DNA of 64,000 bases from Peptostreptococcus equinus (GCF_027125355.1 NZ_CP114052.1:806001-870000); one strand, 5' to 3'. Counted from the stretch's first letter, positions 10,341-19,823 are shown. Program-made: numbers and translations. The notes: generated by a model from the letters alone, not told the origin.

Positions 10341-12128
10341 TTGAAAAAATTCCTTGATATTCAATCAAATTTAGACGCATTAAAGCCTAAAAAATTTGAA
10401 GAAAGAATATACTCACACAAAAAAGATAATGAATTTGTAATTCCAAAAGTAATACCATTTAAAGGGATTAATACGGACATGCTATATATAAAGGATGGAA
10501 GGATTCTGTTCATAAAATATATGGATACGACAGAAGAACTATTTACTCTTTTAGATGAAGAATTATTAGAAATTATGAAAGAAGAGCATGACTTATTATT
10601 TGATAAAATGAAAAAAAATTTTCCGGAAATATCCTATAACTATGTCTTTGTGATGCCATTTATTGAAGAAATAGAATACAAATATGGAATGGATGATTTT
10701 ATTGATAAGCATGTAATTATTGGAGATAAAGCAAATTCTATTTTAAAATCTACAGATATATTAGAAGACTATTTGAAAGATCAGGTAGATGAGATAATAA
10801 GAACAATATTTTTGCAAAAAATATGTTCTGAATACTTTACTATTACCGAGAAAATTAATACGAATAAAAATTTAAAGAAAATAAACTATTATAAAGATGA
10901 TATGGAATACAAATTATCTATGATGGATGAAAATCAGATAGTAGATATATGTTCTACTAATTATGGCAATCATGCCATAATAGGAGGGGCTAATACTGGT
11001 AAGACTACATTAATGCTAGGTAGGATGATAAAATTAGCAAAAATTTATCCCCATCACAAGTTTTTATATTTAACATATACGAAACAGCAAGCCAATTACT
11101 GTAAAGATTTACTAGATTTGATGGATATAGATATTGATAATATTGAATTATTAACTTTTAGTTCATTTATATTTAAGCTTGCTAAAATCAATAATTTAGT
11201 TATTGATTATCAAAAGTTAAAAAATAATTATGATAAATCATTTGATAATTTGATGAAACAAGTAGATAATTCTGTAAAAAATAAAAGAATGTTCAAGGGA
11301 ATATTTATTAGTGAGGCAGAGAATTTCAATGAGTCAGAACTAGTATTGATACATGAATTTTTGTATAGCACAAAAAATATATTTAATGTGTCATTATGCA
11401 AAGCTTATAATATAAATAATAACCTAAATATATATAAATGTAGAGCAAGAGCAATTGAATACGAAGATGAGACATTTTTAAATACTAATTATAGACAAAG
11501 TCAGGAGATTGTTGAATTTACAAATTCATTTTGTGACAAGGCAAATTCTTATATAGCCACTATGAGAACAAATCTTTCTAGCCAAGTTTTTGCGCATACA
11601 AATGCTCTTTTTAAAACTAATGATGATGTAAATATTATTAGAGTTGAAGATATAGATGACCAGATAAATGCAGCAATTTGGGAAGTGGAACATTTAGTGA
11701 ATGATTTAGGTTATAAGTATAATGAAATAGCTATAATTTATCCATATAATAAGAAAAAATTAAAAAATGGTAAAATAATATATTTTCAGTACATGCTTAG
11801 AAAGACGCTAGAGGATCATAATATACAATATATATTCGCAGAAGATACTGTTACTAATCTCACACCTAAAATTGGTATTACTATATCAAATATATACACA
11901 GCAAAATCACTTTCATTTAAGGCTGTAATCGTATGTGAATTGGAAATGCTTTATAACCATAAAGTTGAAAAAAATGATCAAGATTACTTAGTAAATGATT
12001 TTGTAGGCGATTTAAATAAGGTATACACAGCATTGACTAGGGCGTATGAACATTTAAGTATAGTATTGTCATATGATCGTGAAAAGAGTGATATTATCAA
12101 TATAATAGAGTCAAGTAAACAATCATAA
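10341..12128 (+). CDS. UvrD/HelD-like superfamily 1 helicase homologue with degenerate motor motifs
   Basis: 595 residues. An N-terminal alpha/beta region (about 1-120) precedes a P-loop domain. Walker A is intact (GGANTGKTT, 215-223), as are motif IV-like TNYRQSQEI (382-390) and motif VI-like VYTALTRAYEHL near 568-579. The Walker B box, normally DEAQ or DEFQ, reads ISEAENF (323-329), so the magnesium aspartate is replaced by serine. The motif III GDxxQ is not recognisable after it. It may bind ATP but hydrolyse poorly, perhaps as a regulatory DNA- or RNA-polymerase-binding protein; this is inference. Start TTG 10341 has GGAGGG at 10328-10333; a nearby ATG at 10334 is out of frame and stops after 7 codons. 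It is monocistronic. Confidence 0.75.
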   Translation: MKKFLDIQSNLDALKPKKFEERIYSHKKDNEFVIPKVIPFKGINTDMLYIKDGRILFIKYMDTTEELFTLLDEELLEIMKEEHDLLFDKMKKNFPEISYNYVFVMPFIEEIEYKYGMDDFIDKHVIIGDKANSILKSTDILEDYLKDQVDEIIRTIFLQKICSEYFTITEKINTNKNLKKINYYKDDMEYKLSMMDENQIVDICSTNYGNHAIIGGANTGKTTLMLGRMIKLAKIYPHHKFLYLTYTKQQANYCKDLLDLMDIDIDNIELLTFSSFIFKLAKINNLVIDYQKLKNNYDKSFDNLMKQVDNSVKNKRMFKGIFISEAENFNESELVLIHEFLYSTKNIFNVSLCKAYNINNNLNIYKCRARAIEYEDETFLNTNYRQSQEIVEFTNSFCDKANSYIATMRTNLSSQVFAHTNALFKTNDDVNIIRVEDIDDQINAAIWEVEHLVNDLGYKYNEIAIIYPYNKKKLKNGKIIYFQYMLRKTLEDHNIQYIFAEDTVTNLTPKIGITISNIYTAKSLSFKAVIVCELEMLYNHKVEKNDQDYLVNDFVGDLNKVYTALTRAYEHLSIVLSYDREKSDIINIIESSKQS

Positions 12129-12177
12129 ATGAAAAATATACAAAGTAAATATAATAATTAAATACTATAGATAATAT

Positions 12178-12210
12178 AAAAAAGCATGGTATTTATTACC
12201 ATGCTTTTTT
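12178..12210. terminator. Bidirectional terminator
   Basis: A 14-bp stem (12178-12191 with 12197-12210) with a 5-nt loop, an A run on the left and a T run on the right. It serves the helicase-like gene and the converging uppP. Confidence 0.9.
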
Positions 12211-12220
12211 ATATTTAAAT

Positions 12221-13030
12221 TTATGCAAGTAGAGTAAAATATGCAAAAACTATTATACCTAAAATTATTCTATATATACCAAAAGCTTTAAAATCATGTT
12301 TCTTAATATATGCCATAAGGAACTTAATTACAACTATAGAAACTACAAATGCAGTAAGTGAACCGATTAACATAATAAACCATTCAAAACCTGTAAAAGC
12401 AAATCCGGCTTTTAATAGCTTTAGGGCACTAGCTCCAAACATAGTAGGTATAGCAAGGAAAAATGAAAATTCTGCGGCAATAAATCTTGATGTACCTATC
12501 AAAGTAGCACCTATAATAGTGGAGCCTGATCTTGAAGTACCTGGTACTAAGGCTAATACTTGAAACATACCAATCATAAAGGCTGTTTTATAAGATAGAT
12601 CACTAAATTTTTTGATTTTAGGTTCTTTATCTCTACTTTCAAGCCATATCATTATTATACCGTAAACAACAAGTGCCATAGCAACGACTACTGGTTTAAA
12701 AAATATCTCATCAATTTTCTTTTCAAATAATATACCAATTATACCTGATGGTAAAACAGCAATTAAAACCTTAAACCATAAGTCCCAAGTCGCTTTTTTT
12801 TGTCTAGGGCTTTTTGATTTAGAAAATGGATTAAGTTTATTAAAGTATAGGATTAATACTGCTAATATTGAACCAAATTGTATTACAACTAAAAATGTAT
12901 CTACAAACTTTTTTGAACCTGCAAGATGAAGGAATTGATCAAAGAGTATCATATGGCCAGTACTACTAATAGGTAGCCATTCAGTTATACCTTGGACAAT
13001 TCCGAGAATTATCGCTTTTAAAATTTCCAA
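12221..13030 (-). CDS. uppP: Undecaprenyl-diphosphatase UppP/BacA
   Basis: 269 residues, polytopic membrane protein. It dephosphorylates undecaprenyl pyrophosphate so the lipid carrier can be reused in cell-wall synthesis, and high dosage gives bacitracin tolerance. Both BacA signatures are present: QGITEWLPISSTGH (residues 13-26) and PGTSRSG (163-169). A good ribosome site (AAGGAGG) precedes the ATG. It is a single gene, divergent from a MarR regulator, which could conceivably control it. Confidence 0.96.
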   Translation of the reverse strand: MEILKAIILGIVQGITEWLPISSTGHMILFDQFLHLAGSKKFVDTFLVVIQFGSILAVLILYFNKLNPFSKSKSPRQKKATWDLWFKVLIAVLPSGIIGILFEKKIDEIFFKPVVVAMALVVYGIIMIWLESRDKEPKIKKFSDLSYKTAFMIGMFQVLALVPGTSRSGSTIIGATLIGTSRFIAAEFSFFLAIPTMFGASALKLLKAGFAFTGFEWFIMLIGSLTAFVVSIVVIKFLMAYIKKHDFKAFGIYRIILGIIVFAYFTLLA

Positions 13031-13082
13031 AGAAATTACCTCCTTAATTTAACTATATAATTTTCTCATTAAGTACCAATCT

Positions 13083-13111
13083 ATAGTATCATAAATTATA
13101 GTTAAAATCAA
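13083..13111 (-). promoter_or_regulatory. uppP promoter
   Basis: On the minus strand: TTGATT (13106-13111), a 17-base spacer and TACTAT (13083-13088), about 50 bases before the uppP start. Confidence 0.55.
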
Positions 13112-13187
13112 TAAAATATAAATCTTAATATATTTTTAATGTAAGTTTTACAAAAAGATACAAAAGTTTACGAAATCAATAAAAATA

Positions 13188-13216
13188 TTGAATTTTCCAG
13201 CTGAATTATTTATACT
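13188..13216 (+). promoter_or_regulatory. Promoter of the marR-type gene
   Basis: TTGAAT at 13188-13193, a 17-base spacer and TATACT at 13211-13216. The ATG is 25 bases further on, with AGGAGG between. Confidence 0.65.
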
Positions 13217-13240
13217 ATAAATAATAATAGGAGGTTAGAT

Positions 13241-13684
13241 ATGTATAAGAATGCTGAAACGACTATTTCATTTTTTGTAAAGACTATACCAAAGTTATAT
13301 AATGAATATTACTTAGAATATGTAAAAGAATATGCAAAGACTAAAGAAATAAATAAGACTCAGTTAAGAGCTTTAACATTTGTGTATAATTACGGAGATG
13401 TTAGTATGACATTATTATGTAATATGCTTAATATAGAAAAAGGAAGTCTAACTACAACAATTGACAACTTGGAAAAAGACGGATATGTTACAAGAATAAA
13501 AGATATCAATGATAGAAGAAAGTATATAATAAAGCTGACTGATAAAGGTGGCAATATTGCTAAAGATTTTATGTATAATCTTAAGGAAAATCTAAAATCC
13601 AAAATAGATGGTATTTCTGAAGAAAGAAAAAGTAATTTAATTTTAGCAATGGAAAATATTATTAAAGAAGTAGAAAAAATTTAA
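13241..13684 (+). CDS. MarR family transcriptional regulator
   Basis: 147 residues, normal for MarR. The winged helix covers about residues 40-115: recognition region SMTLLCNMLNIEKGSLTTTI, then wing IKDINDRRKYIIKLTDKG with the conserved D-R-R-x(5)-T-x-K-G pattern. Flanking helices would form the dimer interface. The ligand and targets are unknown; the divergent neighbour uppP is one candidate. The ribosome site is AGGAGG, 8 bases before the ATG. A shared terminator separates it from the converging aminotransferase. Confidence 0.9.
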   Translation: MYKNAETTISFFVKTIPKLYNEYYLEYVKEYAKTKEINKTQLRALTFVYNYGDVSMTLLCNMLNIEKGSLTTTIDNLEKDGYVTRIKDINDRRKYIIKLTDKGGNIAKDFMYNLKENLKSKIDGISEERKSNLILAMENIIKEVEKI

Positions 13685-13703
13685 ATTAAATAGTCTAAAA
13701 AAT

Positions 13704-13745
13704 AAAGCTGGTTAGGTGATAAAATCATTTAACCAGCTTTTTATT
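13704..13745. terminator. Bidirectional terminator
   Basis: An 11-bp stem (13704-13714 with 13730-13740), extendable inward with G-U pairs to a 3-nt loop and followed by T's. It lies between the converging MarR gene and aminotransferase gene. Confidence 0.85.
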
Positions 13746-13754
13746 TAAATATAT

Positions 13755-14954
13755 TTATTTATGACCAGCAGCTTTGTAAGCTTCAAGACCTAATTTCATG
13801 CATTGTGCAGCAGCCTTTAAGTCGTCACAGTTTAGTATATAAGCAAGTCTAACTTCGTCTTTACCTAAACCTGGAGTTCCATAGAAGTTTTCAGCTGGAG
13901 TAGCCATAGTAGTAGCTCCATTATGTCTAAATTCTTTTAACATAAATATTACAAAATCTTCAGCATTTTCAACTGGAAGCTTAACAACTACATAAAAAGC
14001 GCCTGTAGGCTTTTCGCAAACAACACCAGGAATTTTCATTATTTCTTCGTATAATGTATCTCTTCTCTTACAGTATTCTTTGTTTACTTCTTCAAGATAT
14101 GATTTTGGAGTTTTATAAAGTTCAGCTGCTCCTACCATTTCTAGAGTTGGGACACAAAGTCTTCCCTGGCATAGTTTTAAAACTTGAGCTATAAATTCTT
14201 CATTCTTGCAAGCTAAAGAACCAATTCTAGCTCCGCAAGCTGAGTATCTCTTAGATACAGAATCAACTATTATAACTCTATCTTCTACATTTTTTAAGTT
14301 ACCGAAGCTTGTATATTTTAAACCATCGTATACAAATTCTCTATAAACTTCGTCTGCAACTATCCATAAATCTTTTTCAATTGCTATTTCAGCTAACATT
14401 TGCATTTCTTCAAGTGTATAGATAGCACCAGTTGGATTTCCTGGGTTAGAAATAAGTATTGCTCTAGTCTTGTCATCAATGCATTTTAGGATTTCTTCTT
14501 TAGATGGAAGATGGAATCCGTTTTCTGCAGTTGTAGTAACTGGATTGATTTTTACATCTACACAAGTAGCGAAACCATTATAATTTGTATAGAATGGTTC
14601 AGGTATAAGGACATTGTCACCAGCACTACAAAGAGCCATCAATGTGAATAATAATGCTTCTGATCCACCATTAGTGATTAATAATTGATCTTTTGAAAAT
14701 TCCATGTCATAAGTTTTGTAGTAGTCGATCATGGCATCTATTAATTCATCTGATCCCACTGAATCTGCGTATGCTAGTACATCTTCGTCAAATTCTCTTA
14801 CAGCTTTCATAAAGCCTTCTGGAGTTTTGATGTCTGGTTGTCCGATGTTTAAGTGATAAACCTTAACACCATCTTTTTTTGCTGCAGTAGCATAAGGTAC
14901 AAGCTTTCTTACTGGTGAAGCTTGCATTGCACTTACTCTGTTAGAAAATATCAT
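13755..14954 (-). CDS. Class I/II pyridoxal-phosphate aminotransferase
   Basis: 399 residues, fold type I. Diagnostic residues: NPGNPTG (170-176), DEVYREF (201-207, cofactor Asp and Tyr) and the Schiff-base lysine in SVSKRYSACGARIG (K235). This is the AspC/AlaT-like group, which moves amino groups between glutamate and aspartate, alanine or aromatic keto acids. The exact substrate cannot be read from sequence. It is a single gene with a good ribosome site (GGAGG) and a terminator shared with the converging MarR gene. Confidence 0.9.
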   Translation of the reverse strand: MIFSNRVSAMQASPVRKLVPYATAAKKDGVKVYHLNIGQPDIKTPEGFMKAVREFDEDVLAYADSVGSDELIDAMIDYYKTYDMEFSKDQLLITNGGSEALLFTLMALCSAGDNVLIPEPFYTNYNGFATCVDVKINPVTTTAENGFHLPSKEEILKCIDDKTRAILISNPGNPTGAIYTLEEMQMLAEIAIEKDLWIVADEVYREFVYDGLKYTSFGNLKNVEDRVIIVDSVSKRYSACGARIGSLACKNEEFIAQVLKLCQGRLCVPTLEMVGAAELYKTPKSYLEEVNKEYCKRRDTLYEEIMKIPGVVCEKPTGAFYVVVKLPVENAEDFVIFMLKEFRHNGATTMATPAENFYGTPGLGKDEVRLAYILNCDDLKAAAQCMKLGLEAYKAAGHK

Positions 14955-15371
14955 AAATTACCTCCTAGTTTAACTAAAAAATATTTTTATTTTTTATAAA
15001 GAAAAATGATAGAAAAACTTATTTCTCTATAAGATAGAATATACCATAGATTACAAAAAAAATAAACGTTTTTCTTAAAATAAAATTTTGTAAATTTAAA
15101 ATTACTATATAAAAAATTAACAAATGAGCATAATTAAAGAAATATACCTTAAATTAAAAAATTAACATAAAATTCAAACTGGGTTAATAAAATAAATGCA
15201 ATATGTCTATTTAAAATAAATATTTAGTATAGGACTAAAGTGTGATCTAAAAGACTTACTATTGAATATAAATATTGAAAACTGGTATATTATGTATATA
15301 ATATAAAGTAGAAAGAAAAACTCGTCTGTTCGGGAGAAAGGTATATTCAAAATGTTGAATAGAGGTATTTT
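14955..15371. other. 417-base intergenic region between divergent genes
   Basis: Very A+T-rich. It holds the upstream regions of the aminotransferase (minus strand; a weak extended -10 near 15038-15046) and of the GalT-like gene (promoter at 15275-15302). AAAAAATTAACA occurs twice, near 15110 and 15155. I see no gene. Confidence 0.6.
15275..15302 (+). promoter_or_regulatory. Probable promoter of the GalT-like gene
   Basis: TTGAAA at 15275-15280, a 16-base spacer and TATAAT at 15297-15302. The leader is about 60 bases. Confidence 0.55.
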
Positions 15372-16337
15372 ATGAAAGATATTAGACGCGATACAATCAC
15401 AGGAGGACTTGTAATTTATTCTAGTTCCAGAAAGCATAGACCTCATGACAAAGATAAAGAAAAAAAAATAAAGGAAGAAAAAGAAGATTCCCTATTTAAA
15501 GGAATTTATGATAAAGATTGTCCATTTTGCATGGGTAATGAGGGGCAAAATAACGAAAAAGATAGAATAGAAAGCAAAGGTGAATGGCATCTTAGATCTG
15601 TAGATAACAAATTTCCTATAATAGATAATACACAAAAAAATTTGTATGGAGTTCATGAAGTAATTATAGAATCTCCATATCATGATGCAAACTATTATAA
15701 TATGAGAAAGTGTGATTTTAAAAATATTATATATATGTATATAAAAAGGTACAAAGACTTATCTAAAGAAAAGGGAATTAAGTATGTAAATATTTTTAAG
15801 AATTCTGGTTCTAGTGCAGGAGCTTCACTTGATCATACTCATTCGCAAATAATTTCCTTTAATATAATACCTAGTGAAGTACAAAAAGAACTAAATGTTG
15901 CTATAAAACATTACGATAATACTGGTGAAAATCTTTATGATAGTATAATCTTTTCAGAAGTATCCTATGAACATAGATTAGTATATAATGGTAAATATTT
16001 TTTGATGTATATACCATTCGCAAGCAGATATAGTGGCGAAACTAGAATTATACCAAAAAATGATGTGAGATTTGAAGATTGGAAAGAAGAACAAATAGAG
16101 GAGCTTTCTTATATATATGATAAATTTTTTGAAAAATGGGAAGAAAGTCAAGGAAAAATACCTTTTAATGTAATAGTACATACTAATCCAGTCAACGATG
16201 AAAGTCTAGAATATTATAGGACTCATATACATATAATTCCAAGAAAATTTAACTTTGGAGGCTTTGAACTTTCTACTGATTTGTATGTTTGCAGTATTGA
16301 TCCAGAGGATTTAGCGTATGAATTAAGATTTAAGTAA
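15372..16337 (+). CDS. GalT-like hexose-1-phosphate nucleotidylyltransferase (HIT superfamily)
   Basis: 321 residues. The opening DIRRDTITGGLVIYSSSRKHRP resembles class I GalT. A zinc-type CPFC knuckle is near residues 52-55. The HIT active-site string is LDHTHSQIISF, with nucleophile histidine and glutamine kept but the usual HPHSQ proline changed to threonine. A second His-rich segment (YYRTHIHIIPRKFNFGGFE) follows near residue 285. Such enzymes swap UMP or AMP between sugar phosphates. No galK, galE or other Leloir gene lies nearby, so galactose is not assured as substrate, and ADP- or UDP-glucose phosphorolysis is an alternative. It is monocistronic. Confidence 0.75.
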   Translation: MKDIRRDTITGGLVIYSSSRKHRPHDKDKEKKIKEEKEDSLFKGIYDKDCPFCMGNEGQNNEKDRIESKGEWHLRSVDNKFPIIDNTQKNLYGVHEVIIESPYHDANYYNMRKCDFKNIIYMYIKRYKDLSKEKGIKYVNIFKNSGSSAGASLDHTHSQIISFNIIPSEVQKELNVAIKHYDNTGENLYDSIIFSEVSYEHRLVYNGKYFLMYIPFASRYSGETRIIPKNDVRFEDWKEEQIEELSYIYDKFFEKWEESQGKIPFNVIVHTNPVNDESLEYYRTHIHIIPRKFNFGGFELSTDLYVCSIDPEDLAYELRFK

Positions 16338-16410
16338 TAGATTAATTAATTTATTAAGGAAAATTATATATGAAAATACAAAAAAATACAAAAAATTAAG
16401 GTGATTTTTC

Positions 16411-16439
16411 TTGTAAAATAAAATCTAATGAGATATAAT
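16411..16439 (+). promoter_or_regulatory. Promoter of glutamine synthetase III
   Basis: TTGTAA at 16411-16416, a 17-base spacer and TATAAT at 16434-16439. The leader is about 60 bases. Confidence 0.65.
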
Positions 16440-16505
16440 ATATACATTAAAAAACGAATGATAATTTGTTATTTTAAATAATGATTCACTAAACAAGGGG
16501 GCAAA

Positions 16506-18407
16506 ATGTCAAAACTATTATATAATATAAAAAAAGACGAACATTCAAGTGAGAGTCTAAAAGCAATATTAGAAGAAAACAAAAATATAAAATTTGTTTC
16601 TTTGATGGGTGTAGACCTTGGAGGAAATGCAACCGACGAAAAAATTCCAGTTAGTTTATTTCTAGATGATATAGATTCATTTTTAGAAGGATCAGTACAA
16701 ACTGATGGATCTTCAGTTGAGCTATATAATATAGCAACTTTAAACAATGCTAAAGTTGATCTAAAGCCTGATGTTGAAAGAGTTTGGTATGTAGACTATA
16801 ATCAAAATTTTATAGATGAAGAAACTAATAAGCCTGTTGGTACAGTTTTAATACCAGCCTTTTTAGTTCATGACGACAAAATAGTTTGCTCAAGAGGGAC
16901 ATTACTTAGATCAGAAGAGTACTTCAAGAAAACAATAATGAAAATTATAAAGGAAAATCCTGGTTTATTAGAAAATACGAACATAGATAGTCCAGATAGT
17001 ATAAAAAGTATATCTTTGACAGCTGCCACTGAATTAGAATTCTGGGTAAATACACCAGAGGATAAGGCGGATCTTGAAAAATTATATGTTTCACAGAGTT
17101 TAAAAGAGCAGTATTGGAAGAGAACAAGAGGTATAATTAGAACTTGTCTTGAAAAATGCTTGATAGAACTTGAAAAATTTGGTATTGAGCCTGAAATGGC
17201 CCACAAAGAGGTAGGTGGAATTCATAGTTCAATTAGCAGTGAAGGAGCTACGAATCATGCCATGGAACAATTGGAAATTTCTTGGAAATTCAGTACTCCT
17301 TTACAGGCAGCGGATAATGAATTGATGGTAAGGGACTTAGTAGAAGATATATTTGAAAATCATGGTTTAGAAGTTAGTTTTAAAGCCAAACCAATACATG
17401 GAGTTGCTGGAAGTGGAGCGCATGTGCATGTAGGTATAGGAGCTATACTTAAAAATGGAAAGATGGTTAACTTGTTTGCACCTAAAGACTTACAAAAAGA
17501 TTATCTGAGTCCGATTGGATATGGTGCTTTAATGGGATTGCTTAAAAATTATGAAGTATTAGGACCTTTAGCAGCAAATACTAATGATGCATTTAATAGA
17601 TTAGTGCCAGGTTTTGAAGCTCCTGTTTGTACTGTGACATCATTAGGACATGATTATTTGTTGCCATCAAGAAACAGATCAGTCCTTGTAGGTTTAATAA
17701 GAGATGTTCACAATCCAAAGGCATTAAGATTTGAATTGAGATCTCCAAATCCACAGTCAAATAAGTATTTGACTATAGCGGGTTGTTATCAAACTATGCT
17801 TGATGGAATTAAAGCTGTTGCACAGAGTAAAGTATTTGACACAAAGGCTTTAGAAAAAGAATTGTCTAAAAAACCTGAAGATAAAGGTTTTTATTTAGAA
17901 GAGGGTAGAGCTTACAGAGATGAAAATAATGTTTTTGATTATTACACTTTAGAAGAAAGAAACAGATTGTTTGGTAAGCCACCAGAAACTGTATATGAAA
18001 CTATGCAAAACTTAGAAAAATGTGTTGATAAAAGATCGGTCCTTACTCAAGGGAATGTATTTACTGAAGCTATAATAGAATCGTTTAAAATTGGTTCATT
18101 GGATAGATGGCAAAAAAAATTAAGTACAAGAATAATAGATAGAAATATTAGGTTGTTGAGATCATTTAAAAAGCTTCATACTACAGAAGAAATGGATGCT
18201 ATAGATGAAGTGCTATGGGATGCAATAGAAAAATTAAAAAATGATTTGATGAAAAATACTCTAAAGAGAGCATCTTTGTATGGTAAAATTAAGGATGCAT
18301 TTGAAGTTGGCAATTATGAGGAAGCTTCAAGACTTCAGCTAGAAGCTAAGAAAAAAATGGAAGAAATCCAGCAACTTTATGTAAACTATAGAAAAAATAT
18401 ATTCTAA
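16506..18407 (+). CDS. glnN: Type III glutamine synthetase
   Basis: 633 residues, larger than GSI/GSII and within the broad GSIII range, though shorter than the roughly 700-residue forms. It makes glutamine from glutamate and ammonia with ATP. Features: the TDGSSVELYNIATLNNAK region near residue 63, the glutamate-rich active site EVGGIHSSISSEGATNHAMEQ, a GSGAHVHVG metal/ATP motif at about 302-309, and an ELRSPNPQSNKY arginine-containing segment. The C-terminal region (from about 480) is helical and coiled-coil-like, as expected for GSIII. The ribosome site is AAGGGGGC before ATG 16506. It is a single gene. Confidence 0.93.
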   Translation: MSKLLYNIKKDEHSSESLKAILEENKNIKFVSLMGVDLGGNATDEKIPVSLFLDDIDSFLEGSVQTDGSSVELYNIATLNNAKVDLKPDVERVWYVDYNQNFIDEETNKPVGTVLIPAFLVHDDKIVCSRGTLLRSEEYFKKTIMKIIKENPGLLENTNIDSPDSIKSISLTAATELEFWVNTPEDKADLEKLYVSQSLKEQYWKRTRGIIRTCLEKCLIELEKFGIEPEMAHKEVGGIHSSISSEGATNHAMEQLEISWKFSTPLQAADNELMVRDLVEDIFENHGLEVSFKAKPIHGVAGSGAHVHVGIGAILKNGKMVNLFAPKDLQKDYLSPIGYGALMGLLKNYEVLGPLAANTNDAFNRLVPGFEAPVCTVTSLGHDYLLPSRNRSVLVGLIRDVHNPKALRFELRSPNPQSNKYLTIAGCYQTMLDGIKAVAQSKVFDTKALEKELSKKPEDKGFYLEEGRAYRDENNVFDYYTLEERNRLFGKPPETVYETMQNLEKCVDKRSVLTQGNVFTEAIIESFKIGSLDRWQKKLSTRIIDRNIRLLRSFKKLHTTEEMDAIDEVLWDAIEKLKNDLMKNTLKRASLYGKIKDAFEVGNYEEASRLQLEAKKKMEEIQQLYVNYRKNIF

Positions 18408-18467
18408 GATTGCTTGTAATTAACGAGTTAATATTATAATAGGTTAGAATTACTTTACTAATTTAAT

Positions 18468-18500
18468 AAGAGGTTCCATACGGAACCTCTTATATTTTTG
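18468..18500. terminator. Bidirectional terminator
   Basis: A 10-bp GC-rich stem (18468-18477 with 18482-18491) with a 4-nt loop. It overlaps the stop codon of the converging kinase gene. Confidence 0.85.
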
Positions 18501-19314
18501 TTAATTTATTTAAGAAATATTCAAATAATATACCATCATTCCTATCATAATTATTCATAGAAGATGTATATTTAACACTTTCATATATAAAATCAGTAGC
18601 TATTTTGACACTTTCATCTAATTTAAAATTTCTAGCAATTAATGCTGTAACTATAGATGTAAAAATATCACCAGTGCCACTAAAGGAAACTTCGTTAAAT
18701 TCACTACCTATTTTTAAAAAATTTCCATTTGATGAATCATAGCAAATATTATTAATAGTATCATTTTCTACATATCCAGTGATTATTATATATTTTGGGC
18801 CTAATATTGATAATTCTTTACATAATTTTATCAGCTCAGAATCGTCGTAGGAAAAATCATCTATTTTTCTACCTAATAGTAAATTTGCTTCTGTAATATT
18901 TGGTGTTATTAAATCAGCCATTGAAATTAATTTTTTCATTTCATATACATCATCATTATCAAATATAGGGAAAAGTATTCCATTATCACCAAGAACTGGA
19001 TCGACTATTACAAAAGAGTTAGGATTATTATTAATGAATGATTCTACTATTTTTATTTGCTTTGTAGAACCTAAAAATCCACTATAAATAACATCGAAAT
19101 TTTGTCCTAATTCCTTCCATACACTAATATATTCAGGTATTTGATCAGTTAAATCTACAAACGAGAATTTTGGATATCCAGTCTGACTAGACAATACAGA
19201 TGTTGGTAGAGGGCAACATTGACATTTTAAAGCCGAAATTATTGGCAAGGCAACAGTTAATGAACATTTACCTATACCTGATATATCATTTATACAAGCA
19301 ATTTTTTTTTGCAT
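18490..19314 (-). CDS. Pyridoxal/pyridoxamine kinase-like protein (PfkB/ribokinase superfamily)
   Basis: 274 residues from ATG 19314, chosen because GGAGG lies 6 bases upstream; an upstream extension to 19383 has no ribosome site. It phosphorylates the B6 vitamers to give pyridoxal phosphate. The N-terminus CINDISGIGKCSLTVALPI matches PdxY/PdxK-type kinases. VIVDPVLGDNG and ITPNITEANLL flank the active site, and the anion hole plus catalytic base motif is SFSGTGDIFTSI near the C-terminus. A hydroxymethylpyrimidine or other vitamin substrate cannot be excluded. It is monocistronic and convergent with glutamine synthetase. Confidence 0.85.
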   Translation of the reverse strand: MQKKIACINDISGIGKCSLTVALPIISALKCQCCPLPTSVLSSQTGYPKFSFVDLTDQIPEYISVWKELGQNFDVIYSGFLGSTKQIKIVESFINNNPNSFVIVDPVLGDNGILFPIFDNDDVYEMKKLISMADLITPNITEANLLLGRKIDDFSYDDSELIKLCKELSILGPKYIIITGYVENDTINNICYDSSNGNFLKIGSEFNEVSFSGTGDIFTSIVTALIARNFKLDESVKIATDFIYESVKYTSSMNNYDRNDGILFEYFLNKLTKI

Positions 19315-19419
19315 TATAACCTCCAGGAAATCTATTTCTTTAAGAATCATATATACTATAACACAGTTAATGCATTTAAGCAAAATTTACACAAAATTTT
19401 TTATTATTTTATAATTTAA

Positions 19420-19448
19420 TTGACTATTAGAAAAAATTATGTTAGTAT
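19420..19448 (+). promoter_or_regulatory. Promoter of the cold-shock gene
   Basis: TTGACT at 19420-19425, a 17-base spacer and TAGTAT at 19443-19448. It leaves a leader of about 55 bases. Confidence 0.6.
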
Positions 19449-19510
19449 TAAGAAAGTGACAGGTCGCAAAAAAATATATTGGCTTGTTTGTAATTTTAGG
19501 AGGATTTTTG

Positions 19511-19711
19511 ATGAAAGTCGGAGTAGTAAAGTGGTTTAACAATGAAAAGGGATTTGGATTTATTTCAGTAGAAGGCGAAAATGATATATTTGTGCATTTT
19601 TCAGCTATCCAGGGAGACGGATATAAATCTCTTGAAGAAGGTCAGCAGGTAGAATTTGAAATCGTTGATGGTTCAAAAGGACCTCAGGCTGCAAATGTAA
19701 CAAGAATATAA
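19511..19711 (+). CDS. Cold-shock protein (CspA/CspB family)
   Basis: 66 residues, a single OB-fold cold-shock domain that binds single-stranded RNA/DNA and melts RNA structure. RNP-1-like motif KGFGFIS (about residues 13-19) and RNP-2-like DIFVHFSAI (about 25-33) are intact. The start ATG 19511 follows AGGAGG; an upstream TTG-initiated extension is not supported. Monocistronic. Confidence 0.97.
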   Translation: MKVGVVKWFNNEKGFGFISVEGENDIFVHFSAIQGDGYKSLEEGQQVEFEIVDGSKGPQAANVTRI

Positions 19712-19776
19712 TTATCATTTAATATAAATGTAGTTGTTTCAATGTTTACAGTGTTTCACAACTTAGTGGAAATAGT

Positions 19777-19812
19777 AAAAGCAAGGAGTTTAAGCTCCTT
19801 GCTTTTTTATAT
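19777..19812. terminator. Bidirectional terminator
   Basis: A 12-bp stem (19777-19788 with 19795-19806), a 6-nt loop and a T tail. It sits between the converging csp and symporter genes. Confidence 0.85.
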
Positions 19813-19823
19813 ATTAAGTTTAA

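Noticed and set aside
10334..10357. ATG 10334 as start of the helicase-like gene
   Set aside because: That frame stops after 7 codons; the long frame starts at TTG 10341 with a properly spaced GGAGGG.
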